Position numbers and translations under genes: made by a program. Below the pieces are notes generated by a model that had not been told where the DNA came from, did not search any database, and saw nothing but the letters and a program-made list of their open reading frames with translations. DNA of 64,000 bases from Fasciolopsis buskii (lineage: Eukaryota > Platyhelminthes > Trematoda > Plagiorchiida > Fasciolidae), in assembly GCA_008360955.1 (NCBI GenBank), contig LUCM01001613.1, positions 202,694 through 266,693 of the forward strand. Reading direction: 5' to 3'. This document shows positions 26,801 to 33,700 of the stretch, piece by piece; positions within the stretch are counted from its first letter, which is position 1, and each line of letters opens with the position of its first letter.

Positions 26801-29800
26801 CTAACTTTATTGAGGGCGAAGTTGAGGTGAAATTTTGTCCATCACCAGCTTTCAACTTCACCTTTAGCATCTCGTTGGTCAGCTTCTTACCAGTCCCGGG
26901 CTTAAAGTAGCTTCTGCTTCCTTCTTTCGTTTTCTATCAAGTCTGACAGTTCAACTACAACGCCAACCGGTTCACGAACGGACATATCTGCTGTAGGTAT
27001 GAGTCCTGTAGACGGAAGTGCGACTGCAAGACCCCTTAAAACATCCGCATTCATTGTGCCTTCAATCCAAGTATCGGAAGATCGTAATCCGGTTATCCCA
27101 AGCCCAATTCCAGAATCAGATGACATGTGCCTATCCGCAGCCCAAGCCACAGCTCCTGTTGCATTCTCGGACTCATCCGCCTCGACTGCGCTGGCGGCTG
27201 TAGAGGAAATGGCAGAGGGGAATGCCAGCACAGTAATACCAACACTTTCTGTGCGATCCCAGCTGCCTTCGGTCGTATCGTACACCCCGAACCAGTCGTT
27301 GGGCTTAGCTAACGGAATAAATCAGACTGGCCGGTTGCGCGCAGTCAGCTATACTGAGGAACATCCAAATCTGGCACATCGAGTAGATGATGATCAACCG
27401 TCCAGTTTCTCGGCACCTGAGCAATCCTATGTTCCACGTGAGTTCTTCTGGTTGAACTATGTTCCAAAGAGCTTTTATTGTTTTTATCAAATGGCATCAC
27501 ATTCAAACTTCTACTGATCGTAATAATCCTGTCTTCCGCTTTATATCTAGTAGGATGGAGCACGTGTTTTAGAACGATGTTTCTGCTTTAGTTAAAAACA
27601 TTGGTGAAGCTGATTTAATGAAAATCCACACGAAAATATTTCGTCTGACTTTTGATTGATTGTCTTGGACTTGAAGGATCTGTTCGTTCTTGGTTGTCGA
27701 CTGGATGGTCGCGATTAGATCTCATGCGATAGTCGATAACTGATAATTCGACCCTGTCTAGCCTAGATTTTGTTACCTCAACTTTGACCCTTTGAATCAA
27801 AGCCTGAATTCATCTCCTCACTAAATGAACGCTTTCTAGGGATACCTGAATTTTGATCACTCCATTTTCAAATTTATATTGATTTAAAATTAGTTTTCAT
27901 ATCAAATGACCGCATAGTTCTCTAGCGCTGCTTGCTGTTGAGGCGTGAATCAAACAAGTCCTTTATGCCGTGAAATCTCAGTGGACACAAATGTAACGAG
28001 GCCCGAATTTAAGATGATCTTCTATTCGATGTCACTACAGGAGACGCTTTACGTCAAGACTTCCTCGTCGTTCTTGATTTACCTTAACGAATCACTTGAT
28101 TACCGTGGCCAGTTTCAAGTTGTTGTTAAAGTCAATCCTGTTTAATCTGGTATCTGCACAGTAGCAGCGGGCATGGTTAAAGCGAGCCTGACGCTTGTTG
28201 TAAGACTGGAGCAGTCTATTCGCATGTCAGTTTGGTTGTATCTTCGATCGTATTCATCGTTACTCTAAAATACCCTGTTCCCACCAACTCTAGAAAGAAC
28301 ACCGAAGCCAGATCAGAACAAACGTCATACATCACGCCTTATACTTAAAATGCGAGCGTGTAAATTCCACTGGTTTTATTGGTTCTCCCAGTCAACTCTT
28401 GTTTGGTCAGCTTCATTTTTCAGCTTTCAATCATGCTTGACCTGGATTTTTCTGTTATAAAACTTATCCAAAATTCCAATCACTTCCCAAAGTCGTATCA
28501 CTTCGACTTTGCCACCTCAAGTTGACCTTTTTGCCAAGGTAGAGGTAATCCGCTCAAAGTTATTGGTTATCATCAGCTCAGTTTTGATTTTCCGCACCTA
28601 TTTGGTTCATTGTGGTTCTCCAATGGTTTTGTCAAGGCAAAAAATCTAGATTCGTAATGCTCATATGATCTGGGTTTCAAACAGCAACAAATCAATCTTA
28701 TATTGGATTCTGATCTCCATATTTTGGGCTGCTCTGAACGACGCGACTAACTAATGTTCAAGACATTTTCCGCTCTTTCATTGACCAAATTCGTACTTCG
28801 TAATTGAGTTGGTCCAGTTTCAAATTTTACTTCCTCAGGGCCGACCGTAAATGGTTAAATTTCACTTAAAAATTCTCCATTACAAACTAATGCTATCGCA
28901 TTCACACAGAAAGCACGCATTTGATATTTGTCAACCTCAGTCATTTGTATTATCAACGCAATTGCTGTCGGTCGATTTATGAACCGTCTGCATTGATTAT
29001 CCATTCACTATTGTCTTGCATAACCCCATGTTCTAAGGCAAACGGTTCTCTTATGGCGTAGCAGCTACTTTCCCGGCCGACTTAACTAAAGTAAAAACAA
29101 CCGTGTTACCAACACCAATCGTACTCCACACGTATGGCAATGCCAATACTTTTAAAAGTTCTGTTACGACCAACAGCGATTCTTCATAAATCAGCCATAA
29201 AAATTACATGGACTTGGGCAAACTCCAATGCTGATCACAGCGGATCAATGCAATTCAAGATCAGTTCACTTCGGGGCGATTGACTAAAGCAATCGTGATG
29301 TTAAAGATACACAAACTTCAACGTCAGTCGTGACAATAAGGAAAGATTGACACAGCGAGACAGACTAGGGTCGATCAAACTTGTCGCTTGATACGACCAA
29401 GCCACGAGGAATCAGAACTCAAGCTGAGCAAGGGAGGTTTTATCTCGTACCGTTAGGGCTACAGGTAGTTTAAATCAACAGACCGATTTCTCCGTTTGAC
29501 TCGACAGACGGAAAGGAGCAGTAGAGATTAGCCAGACGCATTTTTCATCCTGGGATGTTAAACGGTATAGATTATAGTCAGTTACTTAACTCATGGCACA
29601 TTGTAAGCCATAGAGATAGACAGAAACAGTCAATGGATACAGGAGCACTGGGCTTCACGTTCACAGTCCACGTTTCGGTCCACTTGGCGATTAATGTCAA
29701 TTAGAAATGGTATGGATGCAGCTGAACTAGGCTATTAATTTTGTATACTCTTAGCGAACATTAAAAACAGTTAAGGCCTTTCAGAATGAATTGTTATCAG

Positions 29801-30691
29801 GGGAAAACAAGTCTATTTAGGAGGCCTATGAAAGTTAGTCACAATTGTTTGATATTGTGAGTTTGCATGATGCTAAGGTTGTTGAGATGCTCGGTTCCAC
29901 ATCTGGTGCAATCATAGAAAGAATAGATCGACAGAGAGGGAACGTTTCTGGTGATCATCTCAGAGGAATTCTCCTTTTCATAGTTTTCGTCATATCTGCT
30001 TTTCTGAATCACTACTCATTTCATTATTTCCAACTTCAATGCATCAGATTTTCTTTATGATTCAAATCCGCAAACCGGATCAGCAAGTCATTTGCTTGGG
30101 TCCTTCTTGAACTTATCAACTGGCGAGAAAATCACAGGAAAAACATCACTCCAAATTTCACCGGAATCCACTCTGAACCCAGCTGATTGGAAACCTCAGA
30201 AAGCCGTACGACGGCTCACTTCTGCTCGAGGTCTGGAATCCACGTTTGCCAGTCACAGTGAACCTTTGTGGATCCCGGGCTCCGGTGAATCGGGCGATCC
30301 GGTCATCTCTGCTGACGATTTGGTTGATGTCAGACAGGCTGGACTTCGCCAGGCCGAGCATGCCGAACGAGCTGAACTTCGTGGTGTGTTAATCCGACGT
30401 TTGCGGAAGTTGTCTACAGCTTCGAGTTCATTGCGAACTACTCCTCAAGTTGCCCAATCAACACAACCCATTCGCCATCCACACCTTCAGCTATCTAGTC
30501 CTTGTGGAAGCATCGATCAATCTGAGACGATCACAGAAGTCGCACACAGTGCTGTTGCCTCGCCCGTCCCTTCCGAAGATCCGGTTGCAGAGAATCACTT
30601 GGACGAGTGGCAGGATGCGGTCGACGAAAAGCTGCAGTACAACGATGCACAGGTAGCCGCTTTCATTCAGGCCTTCCCACACACATATCCC

Positions 30692-30761
<70 letters not shown>

Positions 30762-33700
30762 TTACATTTTTTGGGACAATGAGATTTTCCATGGGGAATC
30801 TTAACGCTTCAGATGTATGATGCCACCTTGAATGGCGGTAAAATGTTTACAATCCAATTGTCCAACTCGGCGAATTGCGTCCTATTAGCTGTTCGGTTCT
30901 TCAGAAATTTGCCCTGTCTCACTAAACTTTGTTTCTTCTCAAATAGTCCTTCAGTTCGTGAACGTTTTGCGATGCCCATCACAATTTAATTCTAGCACCT
31001 TTTGCTCAATGATATATAGTTTGTCAGAATGTTCTTAGGTTGCTGTGGTTATTATCGGAGGATTAAATTGATCTTTTATCGACAAGGGTAGTGGTAGCTA
31101 TTGTCATGTATATGCAGACGATATCTCAACAAATTATTCGAATGACATTTCGATTAGTTGTGACAAAATTCTGAAATAGCCTGAGAGAAAAGTAGTTCAG
31201 CTTACTTCGTGTCATGTTTTAGTCACGTTTTGGGAATATGATCGTCTCAGCAGCTAACAAGCTTTCGTCAGTTTTCCTTCATTATTATGCCAACTACAGG
31301 TTTTCTTGTCGTTTAAGAGCCGATCCTCCAACATCCGGTGGCGAACACTGCGGTTCACCGCCTGTCTGTCTGCTCAATGTGGCTGATAGGTGTGAATGGT
31401 AATTGCCACCTGCATTTCATGAACCAATTTCAATCGAGTATGCAAATGCAATGCTGATAACACTAGATAAAAAATAGCCTAATGATCGACACTACCAGTT
31501 GGATGCATTCAACGAACAAAACAGAAATTGAATGAACTTCACGCTGATTGGTATATGATTTTATCGGCATAAGTAGCCAATGGACCATATTTTGTACCCA
31601 CAACGCTGGACTGAAATGTTAACAACATGAAAGTTACGTGGCAGTCTAAATACCTACGCAACTACACCGTTCTTATTTATCGTCATTAAATATAAGACGA
31701 CCGTTATTGGCTCTTGAGATGTACTAAGGAGAATATGGCAAAAATAGACTACCTTTCAGCTAACCAGGTATCATGTAGTTAATTTGTCTATGTCATCAAG
31801 ATTACTTTATGTGCAATTTCAGCTTGGCCAAGGGAAGGTATTCCTAAGATCTTGTGTAACTCGATGACTGTGCCGATCTACAGGAAAAGTGATAGGCCTC
31901 CATGTAAAAATCGCAGAGAAATTAGTTCAGTAAACACTGTATCCAAACCGCTCGCGGCCATTCCCTCTGTCGATTACCCAGTGTTTGCAAAAGGTGTGTA
32001 CATGAGAATCAACCCGGTTTCCACCCCGGTCTGGGATAAATCTTTTCATAAATCCACGATTTCTGCCTTTCTCGATCTTAAAACATAGTTCGACTCAGTT
32101 GATCGTGCTGTTCTTTGGTGCTGTCTCCTATTGAAGGGTGTACCAGAGGAATGCATTTCGCCTATCCAATTTCTGTACGCGAACGGCCAAAGCCGAGTTC
32201 TTGCTTATGGAGATCTTTCCTCCGAGTTCATCACGAGAAGTTTTTGTCAGGATTGCCTTCTTTTCCCTTTTCTCAATTTTGTCATTGAGGTGGCTGTGGA
32301 GGTAGTTCTGTAGGAATAGTGATACTGATATTTTCCGAAACAGAAAAGTGTCTTATTTAGAATATGCGGACAACGTTGAGCTACTAGGTGCGGACACAAG
32401 CAAGTAACGGGTTTTCTCGGTCTTCTTTACGGTAGTGTAGATATCTTTGATATGCATTTTTCATCTTCGAAGTGAGAAATGTTGTTGCAAGATTGGACGG
32501 GCTCTAAACGGAACCAGGTTTTTCTGGGGAAATAATTTAGTGAGATGGATAGTTTACTTACTTGGGTCGCTGTACTTCACACGTGTTCGTATATCGAATG
32601 GAATGTCTTCGCCCTTACAAAACACTCGATTGGCATTCACCAACCTGAGGTTTCTATGGCGTTGGTATGATATGCGGTTATTGATCGAGGGTCTAGTATA
32701 CACAGCTGAAGTAAAGTCCGTACTGCTGTACAGCTCAAAAACATGGTCGTTAAGAAATAAGATATGCGGAGACTTTCAGCGTCAGAACACCGTTATCTTC
32801 GTTGTATTGGTAGAATATAGTAAGTTAGAAATCATACTTAACGTAGTGGATCCTAGGGTTTAGACCTTAAAGAAAGCACAGTAAGAAGCAAGAATAGGTT
32901 AGAGTGGCTGCGTATGTTTTGCGCATACCCACAGAACGACTGCCTCGTTGTATGCTGTTCTTCGAGGCAGGTAATAGCTGGAAGATGAGGGTGACTAATC
33001 GGTGACAAGGAAAATGAAATGAGAACGTTAACCAGTGAACTGGCTTGTGCAGATGCAGTTAGACCACTGAGTTTTTATTTTGTAGTCGACTCTTCGCCGT
33101 TTCTTGATCTCTTTCTCCCTTGAATTGTTGATGCTGTGACCTAGCAACCAAAATGGGAGGGCTTGGTGCAGGTCTTGTGGTTACGCCAACTGAAACAAAC
33201 TGAACTGCCTCATAGCTATCGGGATTCCATATTCGGACCAAACGACGTAAGGAGTGTATCGAAAAATCGATGCGCCATGTATTGGTTTTTATTGTGAATG
33301 ATATAATATTAATAACACAGCGTTGTTGGTAGATGTAATGCGCCAACGTTTCGACTACCGTGGGTAGTCTTTCTCAAGGCAAGTTTTACAATCAAAGATT
33401 TGATTGTAAAACTTGCCTTGAGAAAGACTACCCACGGTAGTCGAAACGTTGGCGCATTACATCTACCAACAACGCTGTGNTGTTTTCTCATGTCAATATA
33501 ACTTGCTTTCCTCCGGTTTTGATTTTGACTGGATCGGCTTCGGCTCTGCGCATCGTCCTGCCAGCTCGATAAAGTAAATAAAGTCTGTAAATTGATAAAA
33601 ACTGCGAAGAGTGAAACCTACGCTTCATTAATCTCAAACACCAAGTAAAAAAGCAGGCGTCGATCCCTGCGAAAGTTCATCTAACATGTAGTTTTCGATT

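Noticed and set aside
26792..26826. Possible microexon (Asp-Lys-Ala-Asn-Phe-Ile-Glu-Gly-Glu-Val text in one frame)
   Set aside because: It is 35 nt between a good acceptor and gtgaaa; inclusion breaks the phase between exons ending 26684 and starting 26942.
30653..30820. Continuation of the eleventh TRPM exon through the TA run
   Set aside because: It would encode Tyr-Ile repeats; the donor at 30653 gives the phase needed for the terminal exon.
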